From positions 290,966 through 354,965 of the forward strand of contig NZ_FOYF01000005.1 in NCBI RefSeq assembly GCF_900115925.1: a stretch of 64,000 nucleotides of DNA, written 5' to 3'. Below, in pieces: positions 37,330 through 46,243 of this stretch. Origin of the DNA: Bacillus sp. cl95. Its GTDB lineage: Bacteria; Bacillota; Bacilli; Bacillales; Cytobacillaceae. Both the position numbers and the translations under genes were made by a program. Position 1 is the stretch's first letter; every line of letters begins with the position of its first letter. The notes under the pieces are model-generated. The model was not told the origin of the DNA. It saw nothing but the letters and a program-made list of their open reading frames with translations, and did no database searches.

Positions 37330-39333
37330 TTATATCTTTTCAATATTTACGAGACAATCATATAAAACGCTTCCGAGACCATTATCAGATTCGCCATCCG
37401 GTGTCAACAAATTGACAGAACCCCCAAAACGGCTCCAAATTCCCTCATCAACGTTAATTGTATTAGGATGCGCTTTTTTCAATAAGGAAATTGTGCCCTT
37501 AATTTCTCCCCGTTCGTTCCAAACTCTAGCCATGTCACCTTCTTGCAATCCAAGCTTACTCGCAATGTTTTCCGCTACTTCAATTTTCACCTTTGGTTCT
37601 GGCTTAAGAATATGGTAATGCTGCGAATGATTCGACCTTAGCGGGTGAATCGTCAAGAATGTATAAGGATACCTTTCAGCAAGCGAGGGATTTGTCCACT
37701 TCGACTCAGAAGGCGTGGCAGCGGTTAATTTCCCATTTTGTCCTTTCACAAATCCAAGCTGAGCTGTGAATTCGTATTTTCCGCTCGGCGTCCTAAAATG
37801 GTGACCGCTCCAAGGTATCTTTTCAACAGGTAATTCGATATGACCGTCCTTACGAAGTTGTTCCAAATGTATCCCATGCTTTTCAAGTGGCTTTAAACTC
37901 ATCTTCATATACTCATCCCTTGAGAACTCAAAGTCTTCCTCGAACCCCAAGCGCTTAGCAAGTTCAGACCATATCCATAAATCCGATTTCGCCTCTCCAG
38001 GTGCTTCCACTAGTTTTGGCCCATAATTCACATAATGATGATACATAGATGCGTAATAAAAATCCTCTTCTTCAAATGCAGTTGTCGTTGGCAATACATA
38101 ATCTGCCATTTCAGCAGTATCTGTCATGAACTGATCTACGACAACAAGATGCGGCACATCTTCAAAAGCTTTTCTTATTTTATTTGAATCAGGCACTTGG
38201 ACGAGTGGATTACCGCAAGTTACAAAAACCATTTGGATCTTTGGGTTTACACTATTTAATATTCCTTCTGCCTGCTTCATCATGGTAAAAGTGCGACTAT
38301 TTTCTTTTCTTGTTGTAAGTGTCAATTCATCAAAAGCAAAGCTCTGACCTACTTGAAGATTACCGTAGTTAGAACCTCCACCTGCTATTCCGATATTTCC
38401 GCTTATCGCCACTAATGCATCAAGAAGACGTATTGTATTTCCGCCATTTTCATATCTTTGCATTCCTAATCCTAAGTGAGTGGAAACAGGTTTTTCAGCA
38501 TAAATTTCTGCAAGTTTCCTGACGGTTTCTAAAGGGATTTCTGTCATCTGACAGACATCCTCAAATGAAACATCATTTAATAACGTGATGAGGTCTTCAA
38601 AACCTTGTGTGAAATTCTCAATAAAATGTGAATCTTGTAACCCTGATTCCAATAACACTTTCATAATGCCTATCGCTAAGATCCCGTCCATTCCAGGCTT
38701 AATGGAAATATACTCATCAGCAAGTTTTGCAGTGGCATTATAGATTGGATCAATGACAAATATTTTAGAGCCATTCTTCTTGGCTTCCTGTAGTTTTTGA
38801 TAAAAATGCATATTGGTCCTGGCAACATTTCTTCCCCAAATAACGATGTTTTTACTGTTTAAAACATCGTCTGGATGATGGCTATAGGAGTCTCCAAAAT
38901 CCCACTTTTGGGCTTCAATTCCCGCTCCCCAACATAGAGAACCGATTAATTCTGTAACTCCTCCATAGGCATTGAAGAAACGCTTATCTATGTTTTTCAG
39001 AATACCGTTATTAGCATAATCGTGACTGTGTAAGATCGCAGTTGACCCATATTGTTCTTTAATGTCCGCCATGATAGCAGCAATTTCATCTAATGCTTGC
39101 TTCCATGATACTTGAATGAACTGCCCGTTCACTTTTTTCATCGGATATAAAAGACGCTGAAGTGAATTTGTACGTGTTTCAAGCATTCGACCTCTGCCAC
39201 AAATTTTCCCTTTGGTGATTGGGTGGTCAGGATCTCCTTCGACTTTTTGAACTTTACCATCCTCGACTGTTACATGAAATCCACAACTATCCCAACAATT
39301 CAATGGACATGCAGACTGATATACTTTCGCCAC
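37330..39333 (-). CDS. yyaE: Molybdopterin oxidoreductase YyaE
   Basis: The 667-residue enzyme belongs to the DMSO-reductase superfamily. The N-terminus has the [4Fe-4S] ligands CPLNCWDSC and GKICGRGR, followed by molybdopterin-binding domains and a C-terminal MoCo-dinucleotide domain (HPLRSNHSQH onward). No signal peptide or Tat motif is seen, so it is probably cytoplasmic. The substrate is unknown. Start at GTG 39333, after AGGGGGG, giving the length of B. subtilis YyaE. It is monocistronic. Confidence 0.9.
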   Translation of the reverse strand: MAKVYQSACPLNCWDSCGFHVTVEDGKVQKVEGDPDHPITKGKICGRGRMLETRTNSLQRLLYPMKKVNGQFIQVSWKQALDEIAAIMADIKEQYGSTAILHSHDYANNGILKNIDKRFFNAYGGVTELIGSLCWGAGIEAQKWDFGDSYSHHPDDVLNSKNIVIWGRNVARTNMHFYQKLQEAKKNGSKIFVIDPIYNATAKLADEYISIKPGMDGILAIGIMKVLLESGLQDSHFIENFTQGFEDLITLLNDVSFEDVCQMTEIPLETVRKLAEIYAEKPVSTHLGLGMQRYENGGNTIRLLDALVAISGNIGIAGGGSNYGNLQVGQSFAFDELTLTTRKENSRTFTMMKQAEGILNSVNPKIQMVFVTCGNPLVQVPDSNKIRKAFEDVPHLVVVDQFMTDTAEMADYVLPTTTAFEEEDFYYASMYHHYVNYGPKLVEAPGEAKSDLWIWSELAKRLGFEEDFEFSRDEYMKMSLKPLEKHGIHLEQLRKDGHIELPVEKIPWSGHHFRTPSGKYEFTAQLGFVKGQNGKLTAATPSESKWTNPSLAERYPYTFLTIHPLRSNHSQHYHILKPEPKVKIEVAENIASKLGLQEGDMARVWNERGEIKGTISLLKKAHPNTINVDEGIWSRFGGSVNLLTPDGESDNGLGSVLYDCLVNIEKI

Positions 39334-39394
39334 GTCATTCCCCCCTAATCCCTCTATTTTTCTTAATAAAAATAGTATCACAAAACAAAAAAAA

Positions 39395-39420
39395 GAAGCA
39401 TGAATTATTCTTCATGCTTC
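39395..39420 (-). terminator. Terminator of the mscS-yyzM pair
   Basis: GAAGCATGAA pairs perfectly with TTCATGCTTC around TTATTC; TTTTTTTTG follows on the minus strand. It overlaps the yyzM stop codon. Confidence 0.85.
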
Positions 39421-39602
39421 ACTAAAATCTTTTTCATTTTTCTTGAGAATTCCCTGCGAGGAATCAGAACACTATGTGCACAACCTTCACACTTTATGCG
39501 AATGTCCATGCCAAGACGGATAATCTTCCAGCGGTTTGCTCCACATGGGTGAGGTTTTTTCATTTCCACCACATCATTCAATCCGAATTCTTTCTGTTCC
39601 AC
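39405..39602 (-). CDS. yyzM: DUF951 protein YyzM
   Basis: The 65-residue protein has the family motifs VVEMKKPHPCGANRW and KCEGCAHSVLIPRREF; the three Cys and a His may bind a metal. Function unknown. It follows the MscS gene after 14 bases. Confidence 0.9.
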   Translation of the reverse strand: MEQKEFGLNDVVEMKKPHPCGANRWKIIRLGMDIRIKCEGCAHSVLIPRREFSRKMKKILVKHEE

Positions 39603-39616
39603 CGTTTGTTTGCCTC

Positions 39617-40516
39617 CTATTCAGATCCGAGTTTTTTAGGCTCGTTAGCTTGATTTTCACCTTGGCGCGAATACATCACAATGCGCGGATAAGGGATTTC
39701 AATGCCATGTTCATCCATGCAGACTTTAATCTCTCTGCGAATCATTCTACTAATAAAGAAATGTCTCATTGGTAAGGTTTCCGCCACGATTCTTAAGACT
39801 ACTTCCGAAGGTCCGAAGCTTTGAATACCAAGCAATTCAGGTGTTTTGACGATTTCCTCATACTTTTCAGGAAGCGTTTCAAGAAATTCTTTGATTACCC
39901 TCTCTGCCTTTTCGATATCCCCTTCATACGATATCCCTACATCAACGACGGCCATACTATTATGTAAAGAGAAGTTTGTTACTTCGACGATGCTGCCATT
40001 AGGAAAAATGTGAACTTCCCCAGTCCAATTTTTAATTTTCGTCGTTCTTAATCCAATTTCTTCCACATTACCTTCAAATTGTCCAATACGGATAAAATCT
40101 CCTACAGAAAACTGATCCTCAAAAATTATGAAAAATCCTGTAATGACGTCTTTTACTAAACTTTGCGCTCCAAAACCAACAGCCAACCCGAGGATACCCG
40201 CTCCAGCAAGCAATGCTTTTACGTCAATTGTCATTGCCGAAAGAATCATCATAAACGCAATGAAGTAAACAACGTATGATAAAACATTATCAAGCAATCT
40301 CATCATCGTATTTTCACGACGCTCAGATGTTCTTAGAGGAGACTTGCTCCTTACTTTAAAGATATTGTGAATCATGAGTTTGCCAATGCGAATCATAATC
40401 CCAGCCAAAATTAAGATGACGATGATTTTGATTAAACTTTCACCAATTGCCACCCATGTATCTTCATTTAGGAATTTTTCACCTAGTTTATGAATAACAC
40501 TTTCTATAGAACCCAT
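39617..40516 (-). CDS. Small-conductance mechanosensitive channel (MscS family)
   Basis: The 299-residue protein has three N-terminal spans (about 20-45, 75-95 and 98-120), the pore-lining TM3 with AGAGILGLAVGFGAQSLVKD (about 108-127), and the beta domain with FIRIGQFEGNVEEIGLRTT. It opens under membrane tension to release solutes in osmotic downshock. Length and layout resemble B. subtilis YkuT. It is followed by yyzM in one unit. Confidence 0.94.
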   Translation of the reverse strand: MGSIESVIHKLGEKFLNEDTWVAIGESLIKIIVILILAGIMIRIGKLMIHNIFKVRSKSPLRTSERRENTMMRLLDNVLSYVVYFIAFMMILSAMTIDVKALLAGAGILGLAVGFGAQSLVKDVITGFFIIFEDQFSVGDFIRIGQFEGNVEEIGLRTTKIKNWTGEVHIFPNGSIVEVTNFSLHNSMAVVDVGISYEGDIEKAERVIKEFLETLPEKYEEIVKTPELLGIQSFGPSEVVLRIVAETLPMRHFFISRMIRREIKVCMDEHGIEIPYPRIVMYSRQGENQANEPKKLGSE

Positions 40517-40781
40517 TTTATCACCTTCTCTAATTATAAAAAAACATCAAAATTCTCTACACTAAACCTTAGCAGAGTCACTCTATTTTAACAAATAATC
40601 TTGGGAACCAAAACTAGAATCCGTATAAGTATTTAGTACCTTTTTTTATCAAAAAAATGAGTACTTTTAATTACCTTGTTTATGCAATTCCTTTTACAGG
40701 TATGTATACATAACACAATATCTTCCTATACTGTTAAGGCAATTGTTGATATATAAGCAAAAAAAACGAGGAGTGGACTTA

Positions 40782-41402
40782 ATGAATCTTAAATCAGGCT
40801 TTTTTGACAAGCAGCGCAGCTCGAGAATAATTCATGATGAACTTCATGCTAACGGCCAGCTTGCAACAGAGTTGATTTCTCTAATGCCAGTCATGACTAA
40901 CCGTCCCATCGTCGTTGTCTGCATTGGAACAGATCGCTCCACAGGTGATTCATTAGGACCCCTAGTGGGGACACTGCTCGCTGAAAAACCTGAAAGTCCA
41001 TTTTACGTATATGGGACATTAGAGGATCCAATCCATGCCGTCAATCTCGATGAAAAATTAAAAGAGATTAAGCAGAAGCATTTCCACCCATTTATTATTG
41101 GGATCGATGCTTGTCTAGGACGTTTTAAGAGTGTGGGTACGATACAACTTGGTAGCGGACCGGTGAAGCCTGGGGCAGGCGTTAACAAAGATCTTCCACC
41201 TGTAGGCGATATGCATATAACAGGAATCGTCAATGTCAGTGGATTTATGGAGTTTTTTGTACTTCAAAATACTAGGCTCAGCTTAGTTATGAAGATGGCT
41301 AAAACCATTGCTAACGGCATTCACATGGCAAGTACACATTATCCAACGAAAGCACCTTGGTCTGATTTAAACTGGAATCAAGAACAGGAACAAACGAATT
41401 AA
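40782..41402 (+). CDS. yyaC: Spore protease-like protein YyaC
   Basis: The 206-residue protein belongs to the YyaC/GPR-related family of sporulation proteins (VVVCIGTDRSTGDSLGPLVG, IIGIDACLG, NKDLPPVGDMHITGIVNVSGFMEF). In B. subtilis yyaC is transcribed in the forespore. I start at ATG 40782 because CGAGGAG lies 9 bases upstream; an earlier ATG at 40743 has no such site. It is the only plus-strand gene in this part, facing the DUF554 gene. The upstream 265 bases have no clear forespore promoter by eye. Confidence 0.92.
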   Translation: MNLKSGFFDKQRSSRIIHDELHANGQLATELISLMPVMTNRPIVVVCIGTDRSTGDSLGPLVGTLLAEKPESPFYVYGTLEDPIHAVNLDEKLKEIKQKHFHPFIIGIDACLGRFKSVGTIQLGSGPVKPGAGVNKDLPPVGDMHITGIVNVSGFMEFFVLQNTRLSLVMKMAKTIANGIHMASTHYPTKAPWSDLNWNQEQEQTN

Positions 41403-41454
41403 ATTTCCGCTAAAAAGGCAGGCTATAAGATTTCAGCGTTTTAACTTTATTATT

Positions 41455-41601
41455 GGCTGTTTTCGCATAGATTGTTGCTTTACGAAAAAGGCAACAACAC
41501 GTATGGATTCTTATTTCGTGCTCTTTTCATCAATATGAAATTCTATAAGCTAAATTTCTAATGGGTTCAATCCAATAACAACAAAGTTTACGAAAAGAGC
41601 C
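41455..41601. mobile_element. MITE-like element, family C, with perfect duplication (147 bp)
   Basis: The ends GGCTGTTTTCG and CGAAAAGAGCC are inverted repeats with one mismatch. An exact 8-bp duplication TTATTATT flanks it (41447-41454 and 41602-41609). ATTGTTGC near the left end and ACAACAA near the right end echo the element at 3666-3884. It encodes nothing. Confidence 0.85.
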
Positions 41602-41621
41602 TTATTATTAGAAATCAAACA

Positions 41622-41648
41622 AAACCGGAAGCTAAAAACTTCCGGTTT
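41622..41648. terminator. Terminator of the DUF554 gene
   Basis: AAACCGGAAG pairs with CTTCCGGTTT around a 7-base loop, with T-rich flanks on both strands. It is 5 bases after the DUF554 stop and could also serve yyaC. Confidence 0.85.
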
Positions 41649-41653
41649 ATTAT

Positions 41654-42370
41654 TTAAATATATTGTTTGAACTGATACATTGCAAAGACAATTAGGCCTG
41701 TGACAATGATTCCTGGAAGTAAATTAGCAACTTTGATCTTTGTCAGTCCAGTTAAATTTAATCCAATTGCAAAAATCATGACGCCTCCTGTAGCTGTCAT
41801 TTCTACAATAAATTGGTCCATAAGAACTTGTGGAACAAATTGATCAATTTTTGTAGCAAAAAGGGCAATCAATCCTTGATAAAGCATAACCGGAATGGCC
41901 GAAAAAATGACCCCTATTCCAAGAGTTGTAGTAAGGATAAGTGCTGTAAAACCATCTATGATCGATTTAGTGTAAAGGACATCGTGGTCTCCACGAATTC
42001 CACTATCAAGTGCTCCAATTATAGCCATTGCACCAATTACGAAAATAAGTGTAGCGGTTACGAACCCTTGAGAAATACTGCCTTCACCGCCACTGTTTCC
42101 GACCTTTTTTTCAAGCCATAATCCTACTTGATTGAGTTTGTCTTCAAGAGAAAGGATCTCACCCAATACAGCACCAATAACCAGACTTAATATTACAATA
42201 AGAAAGTTCTCACTCTTCAACCCCATTTGTAATCCCAAAACAATCACGGATAAACCTATTGCATACATGACGGTAGTTTTCATACTCTCCGGAATACGAT
42301 GCAACAACTTTCCTAAAAGGGTTCCAACAATAATCAGTAAACCATTGACGATCGTCCCCATTAAAAACAT
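41654..42370 (-). CDS. DUF554 membrane protein (YdfK/YqgA-like)
   Basis: The 238-residue protein has six to seven hydrophobic spans and the DUF554 features GTIVNGLLIIVGTLLGKLL at the N-terminus and FVIGAMAIIGALDSGIRGDH in the middle. The role is unknown, perhaps transport. I start at ATG 42370, six bases after AAAGGTGG; the ATG two codons earlier overlaps that site. Confidence 0.85.
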   Translation of the reverse strand: MFLMGTIVNGLLIIVGTLLGKLLHRIPESMKTTVMYAIGLSVIVLGLQMGLKSENFLIVILSLVIGAVLGEILSLEDKLNQVGLWLEKKVGNSGGEGSISQGFVTATLIFVIGAMAIIGALDSGIRGDHDVLYTKSIIDGFTALILTTTLGIGVIFSAIPVMLYQGLIALFATKIDQFVPQVLMDQFIVEMTATGGVMIFAIGLNLTGLTKIKVANLLPGIIVTGLIVFAMYQFKQYI

Positions 42371-42425
42371 TAACATCCACCTTTAACTGTTTTCTACACA
42401 AACATCTAATACTATTCTAACTTAG

Positions 42426-42639
42426 AAAAGCGCAAGCGCCCTGATTAGCTCCGACAGGCATAAGACGAAGCGCGCAGGAACCCCTGATTTCTGGAGCGAT
42501 TTGGCTTATGACCGAGGTTGTTTCGGCTTCTGGAAACAACCCCGAGCTGCTCCAATCATCACCTAAAGGTCATGCTTTCCGCAAGATATTCTAAGAAGCA
42601 TATTCATTGATGAAAACTGGCTGTGAAATGGAGCTAGAC
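42426..42639. repeat. Interspersed repeat, family B (214 bp)
   Basis: It begins AAAAGCGCAAGCGCC and ends near GGAGCTAGA. It shares GACAGGCATAAGACGAA, TATGACCGAGG and the hairpin GGTTGTTTC/GAAACAACC (around 42516-42541) with 37042-37240. A tail (42560-42630) is specific to this copy. Non-coding. Confidence 0.75.
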
Positions 42640-42683
42640 AATTATCTCCGTTAAAAAAGTTAATCTTTATTATATAAAAAAAA

Positions 42684-42698
42684 CCATCTATAAGATGG
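42684..42698 (-). terminator. soj-spo0J terminator
   Basis: CCATCT pairs with AGATGG around ATA, extended by AA/TT; TTTTTTTTATATAAT follows on the minus strand. It abuts the stop codon. Confidence 0.8.
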
Positions 42699-42699
42699 C

Positions 42700-43557
42700 T
42701 TACTTTATAGACTCTTTGTCCAACAATTCAAGAATCCTATTTAAGTCTTCATTAGAGAAAAATTCAATTTCAATTTTACCCTTATCTTTATCTTTTTGCT
42801 TAATATGGACACTCGTACCAAACTTTTCACGTAAAAATAGCTCTTGCTCTTGAATAAAGATATCTTTTTTCTTCACAGGCTTTTTTGTTTCACGTGAAAC
42901 ATTTTCATTGAATTCTTGAATGAGTCTCTCGAGTTGACGTACATTTAAGTGCTCCTTAATCGTTTTTTCAACGATGAAAGAAAGCTTATTTTTTTGACGA
43001 AGTCCAAGTAATGCACGGCCATGTCCCATTGTAATCGAACCGTTCGAGATTAATTCCTGGATTTTAGCAGGTAACGATAACAATCTAATGTGATTTGCAA
43101 TATGCGGTCTACTTTTGCCTAATCGCTTAGCCACCTCTTCTTGAGTCAGCTTTAGCTTTTCCATAAGAGTTTGATAGGCAAGACCTTCTTCAATAGGATT
43201 TAGATCCTCGCGTTGAAGGTTTTCAAGAACAGCCAATTCCATCATTTGTTGCTCATTGAGTTCCCTCACAACAGCTGGAATTGTTTGAAGCTTAGCTTCT
43301 TTGGCAGCTCTGAATCTACGTTCCCCAACAACGATTTCGTATCCTTTAATTGACTTCCTTACTACTATGGGTTGCAGGATACCGTGTTCAATGATGGACT
43401 GTTTTAATTCTTCAATTGCTTCGGTTTGAAAAAACTTCCTTGGCTGATATGGATTAGGACGAAGTTGTTTTAGCTGAATTTCTTGAACTGCTTCTTCTTT
43501 GCTTGCCTCCATGTTGGAGAAAAAAGCATTCAACCCTTTTCCAAGACCTTTAGCCAT
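42700..43557 (-). CDS. spo0J: Chromosome partition protein ParB/Spo0J
   Basis: The 285-residue CTP-dependent clamp loads at parS, spreads and recruits SMC. The N-terminus MAKGLGKGLNAFF and the CTP-binding GERRFRAAKEA are intact, followed by the helix-turn-helix (about 125-150, LTQEEVAKRLGKSRPHIANH) and a C-terminal dimer domain. It overlaps soj by 8 bases. It carries its own parS (42886-42901), as in B. subtilis. It also restrains Soj and thereby replication initiation and sporulation. Confidence 0.97.
   Translation of the reverse strand: MAKGLGKGLNAFFSNMEASKEEAVQEIQLKQLRPNPYQPRKFFQTEAIEELKQSIIEHGILQPIVVRKSIKGYEIVVGERRFRAAKEAKLQTIPAVVRELNEQQMMELAVLENLQREDLNPIEEGLAYQTLMEKLKLTQEEVAKRLGKSRPHIANHIRLLSLPAKIQELISNGSITMGHGRALLGLRQKNKLSFIVEKTIKEHLNVRQLERLIQEFNENVSRETKKPVKKKDIFIQEQELFLREKFGTSVHIKQKDKDKGKIEIEFFSNEDLNRILELLDKESIK
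42886..42901. promoter_or_regulatory. parS site inside spo0J
   Basis: TGTTTCACGTGAAACA, a perfect palindrome identical to the site in walK, about 10 kb left of dnaA. Confidence 0.95.
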
Positions 43558-44311
43558 TCGAAATCACTTCCTTTGCCAGTTCTAAGTAAACTTCAGCACC
43601 GCGGGATTTCGGATCGTACGTAATGATAGGCTCGCCATGACTTGGCGCCTCACTTAAACGAACATTTCTAGGAATGATCGTTTTATATACTTTATCTTGA
43701 AAATACTTTTTAACTTCTTCAATAACTTGAATACCTAAATTTGTTCTAGCATCTAGCATCGTAAGTAAGACACCCTCGATTTTCAAATCTTGGTTCAAGT
43801 GTTTCTGGACTAGACGTACTGTATTCAGTAACTGGCTCAAACCTTCAAGTGCATAATATTCGCACTGTACAGGGATCAATACCGCATCAGAAGCGGTAAA
43901 AGCATTGAGAGTCAGCAATCCTAATGAAGGTGGACAGTCGATGATGACATAATCATACTCACCTTTTACTTCTTCAAGAGCACGCTTTAATCTAACTTCA
44001 CGTGATATGGTCGGAACAAGCTCGATTTCAGCTCCTGCTAACTGAATAGTCGCAGGAATGGCATATAAATTTTCAACCGCAGTTGATTTGATCACACTTT
44101 TTGCCTCTACGTCATCTACTAGCACATCATATATACATTGGTCGACTTCTGCTTTCTCAATACCAATCCCACTAGTGGCATTGCCTTGGGGATCTATGTC
44201 CACAAGAAGTACCTTCTTACCTATGAAAGCTAAGCAGGCGCCTAGGTTGACAGAGGTTGTCGTTTTGCCGACTCCACCTTTTTGATTCGCGATAGCAAGG
44301 ATTTTGCCCAC
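43550..44311 (-). CDS. soj: Chromosome partition ATPase ParA/Soj
   Basis: The 253-residue Walker ATPase has the deviant Walker A NQKGGVGKTTTSVNLG near 8-23, VLLVDIDPQGNAT and VIIDCPPSLGLLT. It dimerises with ATP, binds DNA and controls DnaA. Start at GTG 44311 (VGKILAIANQKGG), after GGTAGGTG, giving the length of B. subtilis Soj. First gene of the soj-spo0J unit. Confidence 0.97.
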   Translation of the reverse strand: MGKILAIANQKGGVGKTTTSVNLGACLAFIGKKVLLVDIDPQGNATSGIGIEKAEVDQCIYDVLVDDVEAKSVIKSTAVENLYAIPATIQLAGAEIELVPTISREVRLKRALEEVKGEYDYVIIDCPPSLGLLTLNAFTASDAVLIPVQCEYYALEGLSQLLNTVRLVQKHLNQDLKIEGVLLTMLDARTNLGIQVIEEVKKYFQDKVYKTIIPRNVRLSEAPSHGEPIITYDPKSRGAEVYLELAKEVISNG

Positions 44312-44512
44312 GATGTCACCTACCTTCAATTCTCAAATTCTAACAATCATGCTATCTATTTTATCATGAATCGTAATAGAGTTGGTTTTTTTCTAAAAAA
44401 TATTGTCAGACGCAAGAAAAGGTATTTTGTTTAATAATAGATGATTTGACTAGGCTGGTGAGGAGAAGAAGATAGAGCCGCCTAACCCCTTGAGTCAACC
44501 TATCAAAAAAAA

Positions 44513-44530
44513 GAAGCCAAAAATGGCTTC
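44513..44530 (-). terminator. noc terminator
   Basis: GAAGCCA pairs with TGGCTTC around four bases; TTTTTTTTGATAGG follows on the minus strand. Confidence 0.82.
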
Positions 44531-44532
44531 CT

Positions 44533-45417
44533 TTACTTTTTCTTTGGAATACGTATGGTGAACTGATAAAACTCATCAAATTCTTCTTCTTCAGCGTTAA
44601 GATTGATTCCGCTATCAGATACCATTGTTAATGACTGTCTGATTGTATTGACGGCAATACGCATATCCTTGCTAAATGCTTTTCTCTTCGGCTTCGGAGC
44701 CTGATCAGGAGTTTGCAGTAACTTTACAACACGCTCTTCCGTCTGTTTAACATTCAAGTTTTTCTCAATAACTTCTTCTAAAAGCTTTACCTGTTTTTCT
44801 GGATTTTTCAGCGGAATAAGCGAACGGGCATGACGCTCAGTAATCTGCTTATTCAGTAATGCATCCTGTACAGGTTGGGGCAACTTAAGAAGTCGCAATT
44901 TATTAGCAACAGTTGACTGGCCTTTACCCAATCTTTGCGCCAGTGCTTCCTGTGTCAAATTATGGAGTTCCAATAACTTACCGTATGCAACTGCTTCTTC
45001 AATAGGAGATAATTCCTCACGTTGAAGATTTTCAATCAGTGCAACAGAAGCTGTTTCAGTGTCATCCATGTTCTTTACAATAGCTGGAACTTCTTCCCAA
45101 CCAAGTTTCTTCATTGCACGCCAACGACGCTCCCCGGCAATGATTTCAAATTGGTCATGATCAAACTCCCGAACAACAATTGGCTGAATAATGCCATGAA
45201 TATGGATTGTACGGGATAATTCTTCAATCTTCTCATCATCAAAAACTGTACGCGGCTGAAAACGATTAGGAACAATCTTGACGATTGGAATTCTCTTTAC
45301 TTCTTCAATTTCACTCGTCTTTTCTGTCTTTTCTATATCGGCATCTGAATTATGTTCGATTTCAAGTTTTTCTTCCCTTTCGCCCAGGCCAAAAAAGCGT
45401 GAAAAAGAATGCTTCAT
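44533..45417 (-). CDS. noc: Nucleoid occlusion protein Noc
   Basis: The 294-residue ParB paralogue starts [15 protein letters not shown], the amphipathic membrane-targeting helix, then has the CTP-binding [13 protein letters not shown] and a helix-turn-helix ([20 protein letters not shown]). Noc binds NBS sites away from the terminus and blocks Z-ring assembly over the nucleoid. Start at ATG 45417; a GTG one codon earlier is less likely. It lies between soj and rsmG as expected. No NBS (ATTTCCCGGGAAAT) was noticed in the window. Confidence 0.97.
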   Translation of the reverse strand: MKHSFSRFFGLGEREEKLEIEHNSDADIEKTEKTSEIEEVKRIPIVKIVPNRFQPRTVFDDEKIEELSRTIHIHGIIQPIVVREFDHDQFEIIAGERRWRAMKKLGWEEVPAIVKNMDDTETASVALIENLQREELSPIEEAVAYGKLLELHNLTQEALAQRLGKGQSTVANKLRLLKLPQPVQDALLNKQITERHARSLIPLKNPEKQVKLLEEVIEKNLNVKQTEERVVKLLQTPDQAPKPKRKAFSKDMRIAVNTIRQSLTMVSDSGINLNAEEEEFDEFYQFTIRIPKKK

Positions 45418-45506
45418 CACCCTACACCACCTTTACGAAACTCCCTAATACTTATTCTCTATAAAATACTAGAATTCCTGCCTACTGATTATGATTAGTT
45501 CAAAGC

Positions 45507-46223
45507 TTATTCAATAGGTTGTTTGTTCGGCGTTCCCGGTTTGCGCGGGTACTTTTTCGGCGTCGACTTTTCCTTTTTGACTACAAGGATGCTCCGCTCG
45601 CTCTCTTCAATTGGTAAAACAAAAGAAAATTGTTCCTCTAATTTGCCGCCAAGAACGGCAATTGCTTTCTGACCGTCAGCCAATTCTTCGCCTGCGTTAG
45701 CTGCTTTCATAGCTACAAAATGACCGCCAACTTTTGTAAGTGGCAAACAAAGTTCACTTAAAACAGACATTCTTGCAACTGCTCTGGCTGTAACCAAGTC
45801 AAATTTCTCTCTGAACTCGGCTTTGACACCAAACGTCTCTGCTCGATCATGGACAAAGCGAACATCTGATAATCCAAGCTTATTTGCCAAATGCTCCAGG
45901 AAAGTAATTCGCTTATTCAACGAATCTACAATGGTTATGTGCAAATGAGGAAATACAATTTTTAGCGGAATGCTAGGAAAACCTGCTCCCGCTCCGACAT
46001 CACAAACACTTAGTGGTTTCGAAAAATCAAAGTAAAATGAAGCTGAGATGGAGTCATAAAAATGTTTCAAATAGACATCACTTTTTTCAGTGATAGCTGT
46101 CAGATTCATTTTTTCATTCCACTCAACAAGTGTTTCATAATAATCTTCAAATTGCTGAATTTGGGTGTCACTTAAAGTAATACCCTTTTCGGCAAGCATA
46201 CCCTTAAACTGTTCAATATTCAT
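45507..46223 (-). CDS. rsmG: 16S rRNA (G527-N7) methyltransferase
   Basis: The 238-residue SAM-dependent enzyme methylates G527 of 16S rRNA; loss gives low-level streptomycin resistance. The SAM loop is [17 protein letters not shown] near 70-86, and [13 protein letters not shown] follows. Basic C-terminal tail [13 protein letters not shown]. It starts about 20 bases after mnmG. Confidence 0.97.
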   Translation of the reverse strand: MNIEQFKGMLAEKGITLSDTQIQQFEDYYETLVEWNEKMNLTAITEKSDVYLKHFYDSISASFYFDFSKPLSVCDVGAGAGFPSIPLKIVFPHLHITIVDSLNKRITFLEHLANKLGLSDVRFVHDRAETFGVKAEFREKFDLVTARAVARMSVLSELCLPLTKVGGHFVAMKAANAGEELADGQKAIAVLGGKLEEQFSFVLPIEESERSILVVKKEKSTPKKYPRKPGTPNKQPIE

Positions 46224-46243
46224 CTTAAAATCGTTCCTCCATT

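Noticed and set aside
40600..40781. Forespore (sigma-F/G) promoter for yyaC
   Set aside because: GGCAATTGTT resembles a -10 but no matching -35 stands at the right distance.
42700..46223. Noc-binding sites (ATTTCCCGGGAAAT)
   Set aside because: None was noticed by eye near noc or elsewhere in the window, in keeping with sparse sites near the origin.
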